From: Stenotrophomonas tumulicola
GTDB lineage: Bacteria > Pseudomonadota > Gammaproteobacteria > Xanthomonadales > Xanthomonadaceae
DNA length: 64,000 bases
Direction of reading: 5' to 3'
NCBI RefSeq assembly: GCF_014117215.1
Contig: NZ_JACGXS010000002.1
Coordinates: 248,001 to 312,000 of the forward strand
Position 1 is the stretch's first letter. Every line of letters begins with the position of its first letter. The notes beneath the pieces are model-generated. The model made no database searches, had not been told where the DNA came from, and was given only the letters and a program-made list of their open reading frames with translations. Position numbers and translations under genes: made by a program. This document shows, piece by piece, positions 49,875-59,399 of this stretch.

Positions 49875-51764
49875 TCAACGATGCAGCGACTGGCGCAGGA
49901 CGACCAATTCCCAGCGCTCCTGTGGAAGTGGTGCACCCAGGCGTTTCATCTCTTCCGATATCGGTGGGTTCAGGCCGAAGTTCTCCAGCTTGGGAATGAA
50001 ATCCGCGCTGCCCGGTGCACGGGGATAACTTGACCACGGGTTGAGCAAGGCATGGAAGGGGTTTGCCGGGATGGATTGATATTCCGGCTTCCCATCGGTG
50101 CGGATATCGATGACATCCCCGGGGCCAACAAACATTCTCCATTCAGGGTATCCATCGCCATGCAGGGAGTGGATGCGGTCGGATTGCCATTCCCAGCGCT
50201 GGTCGCGATTGACCGAGCACGGCGCCATGATGATCTCGCCTCTGCCCCCCGGGGCCATGCCGGACGTCAGGATCTGCATGCATTTTTTCGAGCCTCGGTT
50301 GTAGTAGCGTCCGTGGGTATCGAGCTGCCACTGGGCATGCAGGTCGTTGAGCCAGTTGGCATGGGCAGTGTCAGGGCACTGGCTGATCCGGACCACGCCA
50401 TCCTGATCACGCAAGCACCCGCCATTGCCGGCTTTGGACTGGATGAATACAGTGACCTCACGTGTCAGGTAGGGCGAGTCGGCACGTATGCTGATGCCAG
50501 CTGTCGGTTGTGGGCGCGGATCCGGCACGGAATCCACGGACCGTCCCGTGAATTCGCGATTGGTGATCTGTGCTCCGGCCATCATGGCCATCGTGCCGGC
50601 GTAGGTGCCCGGCACTATCCAGGCTGCGCTTCCGTCAGCGGTCACTTGGCGCATGGAAGGTGTCATCTTGCCTTCATCCGGTGACCTGCCGAAGTAGTCC
50701 GGCTTCGAGGCTACGGCGGATGCCAGTGGAAGTTGCCAATATATTTTTGATCCATGGGAGGATGGAGCGGCGGCATTGGCGGCGATGGAGTAATCCTTTA
50801 CGGAGAAACTCAGCTGGTTGATCGTGGTGTAGGAGCGTGAAAAATCGAAGCTGAATGCTGCTTTCGCGCCAAACTGCGGAACCGGTCCCTGCAGCCCCAG
50901 GCTGACTTCCCGGCTCAGGCCAAAGCCATAGGAGGTAGTCGTCTGGTGTTGTTCGGAAATGATCAGGTCCGTATTTGGGGAGCTTGCTGGCTTGAATTCA
51001 ATCAGCTTGGGTAGCGTCCCGGAATTGTCCGGGGTGTACATGCTCAGGTAGTACTGATACTCGCCGGGGACGATGACGCTGGATCCGGATTTCCCATTGT
51101 GGTGGGGTTTCAGGTTATGCGTGGATTTTCCTGTTGCAGTCAGGACGTCGTAACTGCGTCCGCTGTCGCGTATTACTTCGCCGCGGATGGTCACCGATGC
51201 GCCGTTTCCGGAAGATGCATACTGGGTTTCGGTGTAAACCATCTTGGGCAGCGCAATCAGCTCGGCTCCATCAGCGGGCGGATCTGACGATCTGCGCGTT
51301 TCCGCCTGTCGTACCGATGCGGTTATCCCCTCGACGAGCTGCTGGGGGAGATATCCCTGCTCTCCATCGGGGACTTCTGCCAGCGAGTGCACGTGGGGCG
51401 CTCCGTCGGCGTCACGTACGTAGATTGCCAGCGCAGCTGGCGATGACACGCCGAAGATGCCCTGCAGGGCCATGTCGACCGTCGCATCATGTTTCCCGCG
51501 CAGCACCGCGATGGGTGTCGCCTTGCGATACGCGGCTACGGCAGCGGTATAGCCGCTTTGCGTCAGCAGGGCCTGGTCGGAATACCACTGCAATACCGGT
51601 CCCTCGTTGGCGGCCTCCGGGATTTCGCTTGCGTCCTGGCCGAACAGCACGGGCAACCGTGCAACGGGGAGTATGCCTCGATCAACAGGTACGGATGCAT
51701 GCGCCTGCGTGGCAGTAACGCCGAGCGCGATGCTGATGCAGGCAGTGAGCAGGAACGGATTCAT
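49875..51764 (-). CDS. Secreted cytolysin/leukocidin-family pore-forming toxin with ricin-type lectin domain
   Basis: 629 aa. Signal peptide (cleavage about residue 23, ending AHA). Region 28-165 resembles a pro-domain; 170-420 looks like the leukocidin/hemolysin fold, with the cap and rim segments (TTTSYGFGLSREVSLG at 275-290 and FDFSRSYTTINQLSFSVKDYSI at 306-327); 447-555 is a ricin-type beta-trefoil (Cys450, QWQL 478-481, CMQI 495-498, QRWEW 522-526). Same order as Vibrio cholerae cytolysin except the last beta-prism domain; here a ~70-residue tail follows. GGAGGT six bases before ATG 51764. No activator or export gene is adjacent, so Sec/type II secretion is assumed. Similarity is from motif recognition, moderate certainty. 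Confidence 0.7.
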   Translation of the reverse strand: MNPFLLTACISIALGVTATQAHASVPVDRGILPVARLPVLFGQDASEIPEAANEGPVLQWYSDQALLTQSGYTAAVAAYRKATPIAVLRGKHDATVDMALQGIFGVSSPAALAIYVRDADGAPHVHSLAEVPDGEQGYLPQQLVEGITASVRQAETRRSSDPPADGAELIALPKMVYTETQYASSGNGASVTIRGEVIRDSGRSYDVLTATGKSTHNLKPHHNGKSGSSVIVPGEYQYYLSMYTPDNSGTLPKLIEFKPASSPNTDLIISEQHQTTTSYGFGLSREVSLGLQGPVPQFGAKAAFSFDFSRSYTTINQLSFSVKDYSIAANAAAPSSHGSKIYWQLPLASAVASKPDYFGRSPDEGKMTPSMRQVTADGSAAWIVPGTYAGTMAMMAGAQITNREFTGRSVDSVPDPRPQPTAGISIRADSPYLTREVTVFIQSKAGNGGCLRDQDGVVRISQCPDTAHANWLNDLHAQWQLDTHGRYYNRGSKKCMQILTSGMAPGGRGEIIMAPCSVNRDQRWEWQSDRIHSLHGDGYPEWRMFVGPGDVIDIRTDGKPEYQSIPANPFHALLNPWSSYPRAPGSADFIPKLENFGLNPPISEEMKRLGAPLPQERWELVVLRQSLHR

Positions 51765-51992
51765 CGGACACCTCCACGATAGCCCCACGGGGCAGGAGGC
51801 CGCAGCTTGGAAGGCGTCAGACTTTCATTGTGAGATCGCAGTCAGGGTATCGGCACATTCAATAGCGTCGGATTTTGACATCTATGAGGTGTCCAACGAG
51901 GGCAGCGCACCGTGCTGACAAGCATCGGAGAAAAATGGATTCAGAAAGATATGCAGGATAGCCTTCCTCTGACTTCCGGCCTCGAATATTCC
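51765..51992. other. 228-base low-GC gap upstream of the cytolysin gene
   Basis: Noticeably lower in GC than its surroundings, with stretches such as TTCATTGTGAGATCGC and TTTTGACATCTATGAG. It holds the promoter of the cytolysin gene on the minus strand (a possible TTGAAT -35 is near 51863) and the 3' end of the lipocalin gene. No repeat or other gene seen. Confidence 0.4.
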
Positions 51993-52598
51993 CTAACGTT
52001 TATTCGGTACTTCGAAGCCCAGCTTGTCCACCTGGTCGCGACGCTGCGGCACGCGCTTGAGCTTGTCCGTGTTCACGCCGTAATCGTCGCGCAGGCGGGT
52101 GGCCAGTTCACGATACAGCTCGCGGTCCATGTCCGGTTCGCGGGCGAAGATCCAGGCCATCTCACGGCCGGGATAACCGACCAGTGCCCAGGAGTAATCG
52201 GGCGCTACTTCCAGCACCCGCGAATGCGTCGGTACGATGCGGTAGAACCAGGTCCGCCAATCGTGGTTGCCGCTGTCGGCGTCCACGGAGGCGCGTGCCT
52301 GGATTTCCTGAACGGGTTCGCCGAATCCGTCGCGATAGCGGTAGGTGATGCCGATTTTCTGCGGTTCGCGCAGCGTGTACTCATTGACGCTGGCAACGTG
52401 GCCACGCTCGATGAAGTTCGGGACGCGGCCGATCACATACCAGGTGCCCATGAAACGCTGGAGGTCGATCGAAGCGCCCAGTGGCCCCTGCTCGGCGGCA
52501 GACGCCGGTTCTGCAGGGCTGGAACGGAACATCGCGCAGCCCGGGCTGGCGAGCAGGGTGGTCAGCAGAACAGCGCATAGCGGACGGGTCGACAGCAT
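51993..52598 (-). CDS. blc: Lipocalin-family lipoprotein Blc
   Basis: 201 aa. Type II signal peptide with Cys about residue 21 (LLASPGC); lipocalin pattern GTWYVIGRVPN with the conserved Trp, and the TYRYRDGF and YSWALVGYPGREMAWIFAREP segments. Blc-type proteins are outer-membrane anchored and bind lysophospholipids, mostly at stationary phase or under stress. The start at 52598 begins MLSTRPLCAVLL; the upstream extension lacks signal properties and was left out. Confidence 0.85.
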   Translation of the reverse strand: MLSTRPLCAVLLTTLLASPGCAMFRSSPAEPASAAEQGPLGASIDLQRFMGTWYVIGRVPNFIERGHVASVNEYTLREPQKIGITYRYRDGFGEPVQEIQARASVDADSGNHDWRTWFYRIVPTHSRVLEVAPDYSWALVGYPGREMAWIFAREPDMDRELYRELATRLRDDYGVNTDKLKRVPQRRDQVDKLGFEVPNKR

Positions 52599-52741
52599 GA
52601 GGCAGCGGGCTCCAGGAGGGCTTGCCCGAGCATGGTCGAACGCGCGCGAGGGATCCGTCAATGGTGGCAGACGCTGTCGTGTCGCAGCGTATGAGAAAGG
52701 AGGCCGGCAAGCTGGCGCCATCGACCCCGAGGAGACCCGCC

Positions 52742-53047
52742 ATGCGCCCTTTTCCCCCCGCCACTGCTGCGCACCGTAACGCGCCGGATGCCCGCCTGCT
52801 GCGGGCGGTCAGGCAGCTCGCCCTGGCAGGGCTGGCGGTCGTGCTGGTATGGCCAGCGGCGCGCGGCCACAGCGAATGGCTTGGCTGGCTGCCGTTGTGG
52901 TTGCTGGGCATGCCCCTGGCCGCGTGGTGGTCACTGCTGCGTTTCCCGTTTCCACGCCTGCATCGCCGGCGCGTGCAGGCGCGTCGGCGCAGGCCGCGTG
53001 CCGTCCTCACCCCGGCGGCGCGGGTAGCGCGGACGCGGGCAGCCTGA
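52742..53047 (+). CDS. Small inner-membrane protein
   Basis: 101 aa with two hydrophobic stretches (ALAGLAVVLVWPAA and LGWLPLWLLGMPLAAWWSLL) and a very basic tail (RRRVQARRRRPR). AGGAG stands 7 bases upstream. No family recognised; the positively charged tail is expected in the cytoplasm. Divergent from blc. Confidence 0.55.
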   Translation: MRPFPPATAAHRNAPDARLLRAVRQLALAGLAVVLVWPAARGHSEWLGWLPLWLLGMPLAAWWSLLRFPFPRLHRRRVQARRRRPRAVLTPAARVARTRAA

Positions 53048-53114
53048 CCTTCGACACAGGGGCTGCAGGCAGGGCTGTGCTAGCGTTCAGGGCTTATGAT
53101 CGCCAGGAATCGCA

Positions 53115-55217
53115 ATGTCACGACTCGCCTCCGCCTGCCTGCTGGCCGGCATGATGACCGCCACCCCGCCGGGAGCCGCCATGGCCGCTGACGCTGACAG
53201 CAGCGACCGCTATGCCTGGCTGGAAGACGTCACCGGCGACAAGCCGCTGACCTGGGTCAAGGAGCAGAATGCCAAGTCCGAAGGGCGGTTGGCGCAGACG
53301 CCGGCGTTCGCCCGGATGGAGGCCAGCATCCGCGAGGTGCTGGATTCGGATGCCAAGATCCCGGCCGTGCAGAAGATCGGTGACTTCTATTACAACTTCT
53401 GGAAGGACCAGCAGCATGAACGCGGGGTATGGCGTCGAACCACGCTGGCCGAGTACCGCAAGCCGGTGCCGCAGTGGGAGACCGTGCTCGACCTGGACGC
53501 GCTGAACAAGGCCGAAGGCGAGAATTGGGTCTGGCATGGTGCCGATTGCCTGCGACCGGATTACAGCCGTTGCCTGATCGCGCTGTCGCGCGGCGGTGCC
53601 GACGCCGATGTCACCCGTGAATTCGACCTGGCCAACAAGACCTGGATCCAGGATGGCTTCTTCCGTCCCGAATCCAAGGGCGGGCTGGGCTGGATCGACC
53701 GGGACAGCGTCTTTGTCTATACCGATTTCGGCGATGGTTCGATGACCACCTCGGGTTACCCACGCGTGGCCAAGCTGTGGAAGCGGGGCACGCCACTGTC
53801 CGCCGCCACGCTGGTGTATGAAGGCCAGCCGGACGACATGTACATCGCGGCGATCCACGATGACACGCCGGGCTTCGAACGTAACCTGGTCAGCCGCACG
53901 CTGGCGTTCTACAACAACGAACTGTACCTGCGAACCGACGATGGCAAGCTGGCCAGGATCGATGCGCCCAATTCGGCCGAGAAGGGCCTGCACCGGCAGT
54001 GGCTGAGCCTGGAGCTACGTGATCCATGGACCGTGGACGGCAAGACGTATGCGGCCGGTTCGTTGCTGGTGGCCCGGTTTGACGATTACCTGGCCGGCAA
54101 GCGCGACTTCGATGTGTTGTTCACGCCGACCGACACGACCTCGCTGGCAGGTACCGCCTGGACCCGGAACCACGTCGTGCTCAACGTGCTGGACGACGTC
54201 AAGAACCGCCTGTCCGTGCTGACGCCGGGTGCGGATGGCTGGACCACCAGCCCGTTCGTCGGGGCGCCGGCGTTCGGCACCCTGGGCGTCGATGCGGTGG
54301 ACAGCAACGACAGCGATGCGGTGTGGCTGACCGCAACCGACTACCTGACCCCGACCACGCTGGCCTTGGCCGACATCGGCAAGGAGCCGGAAGTGCTGAA
54401 GACCATGCCGGCGTTCTTCAACGCCGAGGGCAAGGTGATCGAACAGCACTTCGCCAACAGCAAGGACGGCACCCGCGTGCCCTACTTCGTGGTGCATGAC
54501 AAGGCCATGAAACTGGATGGTTCGAACCCGACCCTGCTGTATGGCTATGGCGGCTTCGAGATCTCGCTGACGCCGAATTACTCTGGCGGCATGGGCCGTG
54601 CCTGGCTGGAGAAGGGCGGCGTGTATGTGGTGGCCAACATCCGTGGCGGTGGCGAGTACGGACCGCGCTGGCACCAGGCGGCATTGAAGCAGAACCGCCA
54701 CAAGGCATACGAAGACATGGCGGCGGTGGCGCAGGACCTGGTGAAGCGGAAGATCACCTCGGCCCAGCGTCTGGGCGTGCAGGGCGGCAGCAATGGCGGC
54801 CTGCTCACCGGCAACATGCTCACCCAGTACCCGGAGCTGTTCGGGGCCGTGGTGGTGCAGGTTCCGTTGCTGGACATGAAGCGCTACAGCCACCTGCTGG
54901 CCGGTGCTTCATGGATGGCCGAATACGGCAATCCGGACACGGCGGACTGGGAGTTCATCAAGACCTTCTCGCCGTACCACCTGTTTGATGCGAAGAAGGA
55001 TTACCCGCCGGTACTGTTCACCACCTCTACCCGCGATGATCGCGTCCATCCGGGCCACGCCCGCAAGATGGCGGCGAAGATGATCGACGCCGGCAAGGAC
55101 GTGACGTACTACGAGAACATCGAAGGTGGCCACGGCGGTGCGGCCAACAACGCGCAGGCAGCGCACATGCAGGCGCTGGCCTACAGCTTCCTGTGGGAGC
55201 GTCTGGGCGGCAAGTGA
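53115..55217 (+). CDS. Prolyl oligopeptidase family serine peptidase (periplasmic)
   Basis: 700-aa S9 peptidase: signal peptide to about residue 25 (AMA-ADADSS), seven-bladed propeller, then alpha/beta hydrolase with catalytic Ser in GGSNGG, Asp in TRDDRVHP and His in EGGHGGA. Cleaves after proline in short peptides. A second S9 member lies 1.4 kb away beyond an aminotransferase gene. Followed by a terminator. Confidence 0.92.
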   Translation: MSRLASACLLAGMMTATPPGAAMAADADSSDRYAWLEDVTGDKPLTWVKEQNAKSEGRLAQTPAFARMEASIREVLDSDAKIPAVQKIGDFYYNFWKDQQHERGVWRRTTLAEYRKPVPQWETVLDLDALNKAEGENWVWHGADCLRPDYSRCLIALSRGGADADVTREFDLANKTWIQDGFFRPESKGGLGWIDRDSVFVYTDFGDGSMTTSGYPRVAKLWKRGTPLSAATLVYEGQPDDMYIAAIHDDTPGFERNLVSRTLAFYNNELYLRTDDGKLARIDAPNSAEKGLHRQWLSLELRDPWTVDGKTYAAGSLLVARFDDYLAGKRDFDVLFTPTDTTSLAGTAWTRNHVVLNVLDDVKNRLSVLTPGADGWTTSPFVGAPAFGTLGVDAVDSNDSDAVWLTATDYLTPTTLALADIGKEPEVLKTMPAFFNAEGKVIEQHFANSKDGTRVPYFVVHDKAMKLDGSNPTLLYGYGGFEISLTPNYSGGMGRAWLEKGGVYVVANIRGGGEYGPRWHQAALKQNRHKAYEDMAAVAQDLVKRKITSAQRLGVQGGSNGGLLTGNMLTQYPELFGAVVVQVPLLDMKRYSHLLAGASWMAEYGNPDTADWEFIKTFSPYHLFDAKKDYPPVLFTTSTRDDRVHPGHARKMAAKMIDAGKDVTYYENIEGGHGGAANNAQAAHMQALAYSFLWERLGGK

Positions 55218-55222
55218 TGAGG

Positions 55223-55250
55223 AAAAACGCCGCCTCCGGGCGGCGTTCTT
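55223..55250 (+). terminator. Terminator after the S9 peptidase gene
   Basis: Stem AACGCCGCC / GGCGGCGTT with a TCCG loop and CTT after it; the A-run on the 5' side also allows function on the minus strand. Confidence 0.7.
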
Positions 55251-55255
55251 CATCG

Positions 55256-55329
55256 GTAGCGCCGGGCCATGCCCGGCGGCTTTCGGCGGATGCCGCGCTT
55301 CGCGCTCGCCGGGCATGGCCCGGCGCTAC
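55256..55329 (+). repeat. GTAG repeat pair, aminotransferase end
   Basis: Inverted pair GTAGCGCCGGGCCATGCCC ... GGGCATGGCCCGGCGCTAC (CCGGGC subtype). Its right edge overlaps the aminotransferase stop region, between two convergent genes. Confidence 0.8.
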
Positions 55330-56513
55330 CGGGTGAAGCGTTTCAGCCCGCGCGCGATGCGCTCCACGGCCTGCTGCAGCCGCGGAATTTCCTGCGTATA
55401 GGCCAGCCGCACATGCTGGTTGGCCCGGTGGAAGCCAAAGTCCAGGCCCGGGGTAAATGCCACGTGCTCGGTTTCCAGGAAGTGCGCGCAGAACGCCTGT
55501 GCATCATCGGTGAATGCGCTGACATCGGCATACAGGTAGAACGCGCCCTGTGGTTCCACTTCGATGCGGAAACCCAGTTCGCGCAGGGCCGGCAGCAGGA
55601 AATCGCGGCGCTGCCGGAAATCCTCGCGACGCTGTTCGAAGATTGCCATGGCCGGCTCGGTGAAGCAGGCCAGCGCCGCGTGCTGGGCGATGGTGGATGC
55701 ACTGATGTACAGGTTCTGCGCCAGCTTCTCCAGCTCCGGTACCGCCGCAGGCGGGGCGACCAGCCAGCCCAGCCGCCAGCCGGTCATGCCGAAGTACTTG
55801 GAGAAACTGTTCAACACGAACGCACTGTCGTCCACCTGCAGCACGCTGGCGGCATCCATGCCGTAGGTCAGGCCGTGGTAGATCTCGTCCACCACCATAT
55901 GCCCGCCGCGTGCCTGCAGTGCCTGCGACAACGCAGCCAGTTCGCCGGCAGACAGCACGGTTCCGGTCGGGTTGGCCGGTGAGGCCAGCAACGCGCCGAC
56001 ACTGTGTTCGTTCCAGTGGTCGTGCACCAGTCCGGGCGTGAGCTGGTACGCGGTGCCCGCATCCACCGGCACCAGCTGCGCGGCGCCTTCCACCAGCCGC
56101 AGGAAATGCCGGTTGCAGGGATAGCCGGGGTCGGCCAGCAGCCAGTGCTTGCCGGGGTCCACCAGCAGGCTGCTGGCCAGCAGCAGGGCACCGGAACCAC
56201 CGGGTGTGACCAGGATGCGCTCCGGGTCGATGGCCAGGCCGTAATGGCTACGGTAGAACCCGGAGATCGCCGATCGCAGTGCCGGCAGGCCGCGCGCGGC
56301 GGTGTAGCGGGTATGTCCGGCAGCCAGCGCCGCCTGGCCGGCACGCACCACCGGTTCGGCAGTGGTGAAATCCGGCTCGCCGATTTCAAGATGGATCACA
56401 TCGTGGCCGGCCTGCTCCAGCGCCTGTGCGCGGGCCAGCAGGGACATCACGTGGAAGGGGGCGATTTCACGGCTGCGCCGGCTGTAACCGGCGGGGGACG
56501 GCGGTGTGCTCAT
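55326..56513 (-). CDS. Class I/II pyridoxal-phosphate aminotransferase
   Basis: 395 aa, fold type I: the PLP Lys in NSFSKYFGMTGWRLGW, the GEPDF and SPANPTGT motifs and VDEIYHGLTY with the cofactor Asp. Close to the aspartate/alanine aminotransferase subgroup; the exact amino acid is not clear. ATG 56513 is the only start matching the family length. Confidence 0.88.
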   Translation of the reverse strand: MSTPPSPAGYSRRSREIAPFHVMSLLARAQALEQAGHDVIHLEIGEPDFTTAEPVVRAGQAALAAGHTRYTAARGLPALRSAISGFYRSHYGLAIDPERILVTPGGSGALLLASSLLVDPGKHWLLADPGYPCNRHFLRLVEGAAQLVPVDAGTAYQLTPGLVHDHWNEHSVGALLASPANPTGTVLSAGELAALSQALQARGGHMVVDEIYHGLTYGMDAASVLQVDDSAFVLNSFSKYFGMTGWRLGWLVAPPAAVPELEKLAQNLYISASTIAQHAALACFTEPAMAIFEQRREDFRQRRDFLLPALRELGFRIEVEPQGAFYLYADVSAFTDDAQAFCAHFLETEHVAFTPGLDFGFHRANQHVRLAYTQEIPRLQQAVERIARGLKRFTR

Positions 56514-56568
56514 GCAGGCATGGTACGCCGGTGACCAACGGCAGGCTTGTCCTCGGGGACAACTTGGG

Positions 56569-56600
56569 GTCAGATTCCCTTTCCGAGGGAAAAAGGAATC
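56569..56600. repeat. Imperfect hairpin before the oligopeptidase B gene
   Basis: GTCAGATTCCCTTTCC (56570-56584) faces GGGAAAAAGGAATC (56587-56600), an imperfect inverted repeat in the style of short dispersed elements of this family of bacteria. 45 bases before the ptrB start, so it may influence its leader. Confidence 0.4.
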
Positions 56601-56644
56601 CGAGCCCTTTCTCCATTGCATTGACGCGCCAGGAGCCTCATTTC

Positions 56645-58765
56645 ATGAAACCCATCCTCTGCCTGTTGCTTGCGAGCCTGATGACTACCACGACGAACGC
56701 CGCTGCCCAGCCCATCCCGCCAGACGCCGAAAAGCGCCCGCACGTGGTCAAGGCGCCGTTCGGTGCCAGCCGCAACGACGATTACTACTGGATGCGCGAC
56801 GACAAGCGCGCGGACAAGGCCATGCTGGCCTACCTGCAGGCCGAGAACGCGTATACCGACCAGGTGGTCGCGCCGCTCAAGCCGCTGCAGGAGACCCTGT
56901 ACAAGGAGATCGTCGGCCGCATCAAGCAGGATGATTCCAGCGTGCCGGCGCGCGAGCGCGGCTACTGGTACTACAGCCGCTACGAAACCGGCCAGGATTA
57001 TCCGATCCATGCACGCCGCAAGGGCGACATGGAAGCGGGCGAAGAGATCCTGCTGGACGTGAACCAGATGGCAGCCGGCAAGGGATATTTCAGCGTCGGT
57101 GCGATGGAGGTCAGCCAGGACAACCAACTGCTGGCCTGGGCCGATGACGATGTCGGCCGCCGCCAGTACACCATCCGCTTCAAGGACCTGCGCACGGGCG
57201 CGGTGCTGCCCGACACCATCACCGGCTCGTCCGGCAACGTGGTGTGGGCCGATGACAACCGCACCGTGCTGTACGTGGAGAACGATCCGGAAACCCTGCT
57301 GACGGTGCGGGTGAAGAAGCATGTGCTGGGCACGCCGGCCAGCGCCGATACGGTCGTCTACGAAGAAGAGGACGACAGCTTCTACATGGGCATCGGCCGT
57401 ACCCGCGACGACCGCTTCATCACCATCGGCCTGCACAGCACGCTGACCTCCGAAGAGCGTTACGCGCCGGCCAGCGACCCGACCGCGTTCACCGTGCTGG
57501 CGCCGCGCCAGCGCGACGTGGAATACGATGCGGACCACCATGACGGCCGCTGGGTGATCCGGACCAATGACGGTGCGAAGAACTTCAAGCTGGTCACGGC
57601 GCCGACCGACGCCACCTCGCGCGCGCAATGGCAGGACTGGATCGCCCACGATCCGGCGGTCTACATCGAAGGCTTCGAACTGTTCGATGGCTTCACCGCC
57701 ATCGCCGAACGTTCCGAGGGCCTGGAACGCATCCGCCTGCTGTTCAAGGATGGCCGCACCGACTACGTCAAGGCCGATGAGCCGGCGTATTCGATGGGCC
57801 TGGGCGACAACACCGAGGCCGATACGCCGTGGTTGCGTTATGCCTATACCTCGATGACCACCCCGACCACCGTGTTCGAATTGAATACCGTCACGGGCGA
57901 GCGCCGCCAGCTGAAGGTGCAGCCGGTGATCGGCTATGACGCATCGAAGTACCAGACCGAGCGCGTCTGGATCACCGCCCGCGACGGGGTGAAGGTGCCG
58001 GTGTCGCTGGTCTACCGCAAGGGCTTCAGGAAGGATGGCAGTGGCGCGCTGTTCCAGTACGCGTACGGCAGCTATGGCATGTCGATGGACCCGTATTTCA
58101 ACCAGACCGCGGTCAGCCTGCTCGACCGTGGCGTGGTGTATGCCATCGCCCACATCCGCGGCGGCCAGGAGATGGGCCGCGACTGGTATGAGAACGGCAA
58201 GCTGCTGCATAAGCAGAACACCTTCAACGACTTCATCGACGTCACCCGTGGCCTGGTCGCCCAGGGCTGGGCCGCGAAGGATCGCGTGGCGGCCTCGGGT
58301 GGCAGCGCCGGCGGCCTGCTGATGGGTGCGGTGGCCAACCAGGCGCCACGGGACTACCGGGTGATGGTGGCGCAGGTGCCGTTCGTCGACGTGGTCACCA
58401 CCATGCTCGACCCGACCATCCCGCTGACCACCAACGAATACGACGAATGGGGCAACCCGGAACAGCAGCAGTACTACGATTACATGCTGAAGTACTCGCC
58501 TTACGACAACGTGGCGAAGCAGGCCTACCCGGCGCTGTTCGTGGGCACCGGCCTGTGGGATTCGCAGGTGCAGTACTGGGAGCCGGCGAAGTGGGTGGCC
58601 AAGCTGCGCGATGACAATACCGGCAGCCTGCCGATCGTGTTCCGCACCAACATGGAAGCCGGGCATGGCGGCAAATCCGGGCGATTCCAGCGTTACCAGG
58701 AACTGGCCGAATCCTATGCATTCGTGCTGCAGCAACTGGGCGTGGCCGGGGCTGACGGCCAGTGA
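56645..58765 (+). CDS. ptrB: Oligopeptidase B-like S9 serine peptidase
   Basis: 706 aa: signal peptide (MKPILCLLLASLMTTTTNAAA), beta propeller, and a hydrolase domain with catalytic Ser in ASGGSAGG, Asp in GTGLWDSQV and His in AGHGGKSG. Oligopeptidase B cleaves after Arg/Lys in short peptides; the acidic residues that give this taste were not checked individually. CAGGAG precedes the ATG. Secreted, unlike E. coli PtrB. Confidence 0.88.
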   Translation: MKPILCLLLASLMTTTTNAAAQPIPPDAEKRPHVVKAPFGASRNDDYYWMRDDKRADKAMLAYLQAENAYTDQVVAPLKPLQETLYKEIVGRIKQDDSSVPARERGYWYYSRYETGQDYPIHARRKGDMEAGEEILLDVNQMAAGKGYFSVGAMEVSQDNQLLAWADDDVGRRQYTIRFKDLRTGAVLPDTITGSSGNVVWADDNRTVLYVENDPETLLTVRVKKHVLGTPASADTVVYEEEDDSFYMGIGRTRDDRFITIGLHSTLTSEERYAPASDPTAFTVLAPRQRDVEYDADHHDGRWVIRTNDGAKNFKLVTAPTDATSRAQWQDWIAHDPAVYIEGFELFDGFTAIAERSEGLERIRLLFKDGRTDYVKADEPAYSMGLGDNTEADTPWLRYAYTSMTTPTTVFELNTVTGERRQLKVQPVIGYDASKYQTERVWITARDGVKVPVSLVYRKGFRKDGSGALFQYAYGSYGMSMDPYFNQTAVSLLDRGVVYAIAHIRGGQEMGRDWYENGKLLHKQNTFNDFIDVTRGLVAQGWAAKDRVAASGGSAGGLLMGAVANQAPRDYRVMVAQVPFVDVVTTMLDPTIPLTTNEYDEWGNPEQQQYYDYMLKYSPYDNVAKQAYPALFVGTGLWDSQVQYWEPAKWVAKLRDDNTGSLPIVFRTNMEAGHGGKSGRFQRYQELAESYAFVLQQLGVAGADGQ

Positions 58766-58774
58766 TTGGTGGTT

Positions 58775-58796
58775 GACGGGCATGGCCCGTCACTAC
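58775..58796 (-). repeat. Single GTAG half, GACGGG subtype
   Basis: GACGGGCATGGCCCGTC followed by ACTAC, i.e. GTAGTGACGGGCC on the minus strand. Same subtype as the array at 20383-20590, 10 bases after the ptrB stop. Confidence 0.65.
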
Positions 58797-58824
58797 CTGG
58801 GCACGCGCAGGTATCCTTGTCGGC

Positions 58825-59250
58825 ATGAGCACGCCTGACCGCCCCGTCGTTCCTGAAGCTCCGGTGCCTGCGCGCCCGGTACGCTTCCGCTGGGCATGGT
58901 GGTTGCTGGCCTATGCCAGCCTGGGTACCGGCATCGTGGGCATCTTTGTCCCGGGCCTGCCGACCACCGTATTCATCCTGATTTCGGCGTGGGCGGCGTC
59001 GCGCGGTTCCGAACGCCTGCACGGCTGGTTGCTGCAGCACCCGCGCTTCGGCCCGGCCATCCGCAACTGGCAGGCCCACGGTGCGGTGAGCCGATACGGG
59101 AAATGGATGGCCACGCTCACCATGGCGGTGTGCGCGGGCATCATGCTGTGGTGCGTCCCCATCGCCTGGGTGAAATGGTTCTCCATCGGCAGCATGGCCG
59201 TGGTCTGCCTCTGGCTGTGGACACGTCCCTTGCCGCCGGATGACCGGTAG
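58825..59250 (+). CDS. ybaN: YbaN family (DUF454) inner-membrane protein
   Basis: 141 aa, three or four membrane helices (AWWLLAYASLGTGIVGIFVPGLPTTVFILISAWA, ATLTMAVCAGIMLWCVPIAW, FSIGSMAVVCLWLW) with the family motif FVPGLPTTVF. Function unknown in the family. The TAG stop at 59248 is the TAG of a GTAG repeat. Confidence 0.85.
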   Translation: MSTPDRPVVPEAPVPARPVRFRWAWWLLAYASLGTGIVGIFVPGLPTTVFILISAWAASRGSERLHGWLLQHPRFGPAIRNWQAHGAVSRYGKWMATLTMAVCAGIMLWCVPIAWVKWFSIGSMAVVCLWLWTRPLPPDDR

Positions 59251-59321
59251 AGCGGGTCCATGACCCGCTGTTGTTTGCGCGGTGCCGGAATGAAAAGCAG
59301 CGGGTCATGGACCCGCTCTAC
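59247..59321 (+). repeat. GTAG repeat pair, AGCGGGTC subtype
   Basis: Inverted pair GTAGAGCGGGTCCATGACCC ... GGGTCATGGACCCGCTCTAC. It supplies the ybaN stop codon and fills most of the gap before lptM. Confidence 0.8.
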
Positions 59322-59387
59322 CAACCGTCCGGCGTAGCCGGCCATCGGCCCGTCCCCATCGCCATCCGGCGTATACCCGTCAATCGC

Positions 59388-59393
59388 TATACT
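59388..59393 (+). promoter_or_regulatory. -10 element TATACT before lptM, probably leaderless
   Basis: TATACT ends six bases before the lptM ATG (59400), leaving no room for a ribosome site in the transcript. No clear -35. Confidence 0.5.
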
Positions 59394-59399
59394 CGGGGC

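Noticed and set aside
56570..58783. 737-codon minus-strand frame opposite ptrB
   Set aside because: No ribosome site or recognisable domain; composition is that of antisense frames.
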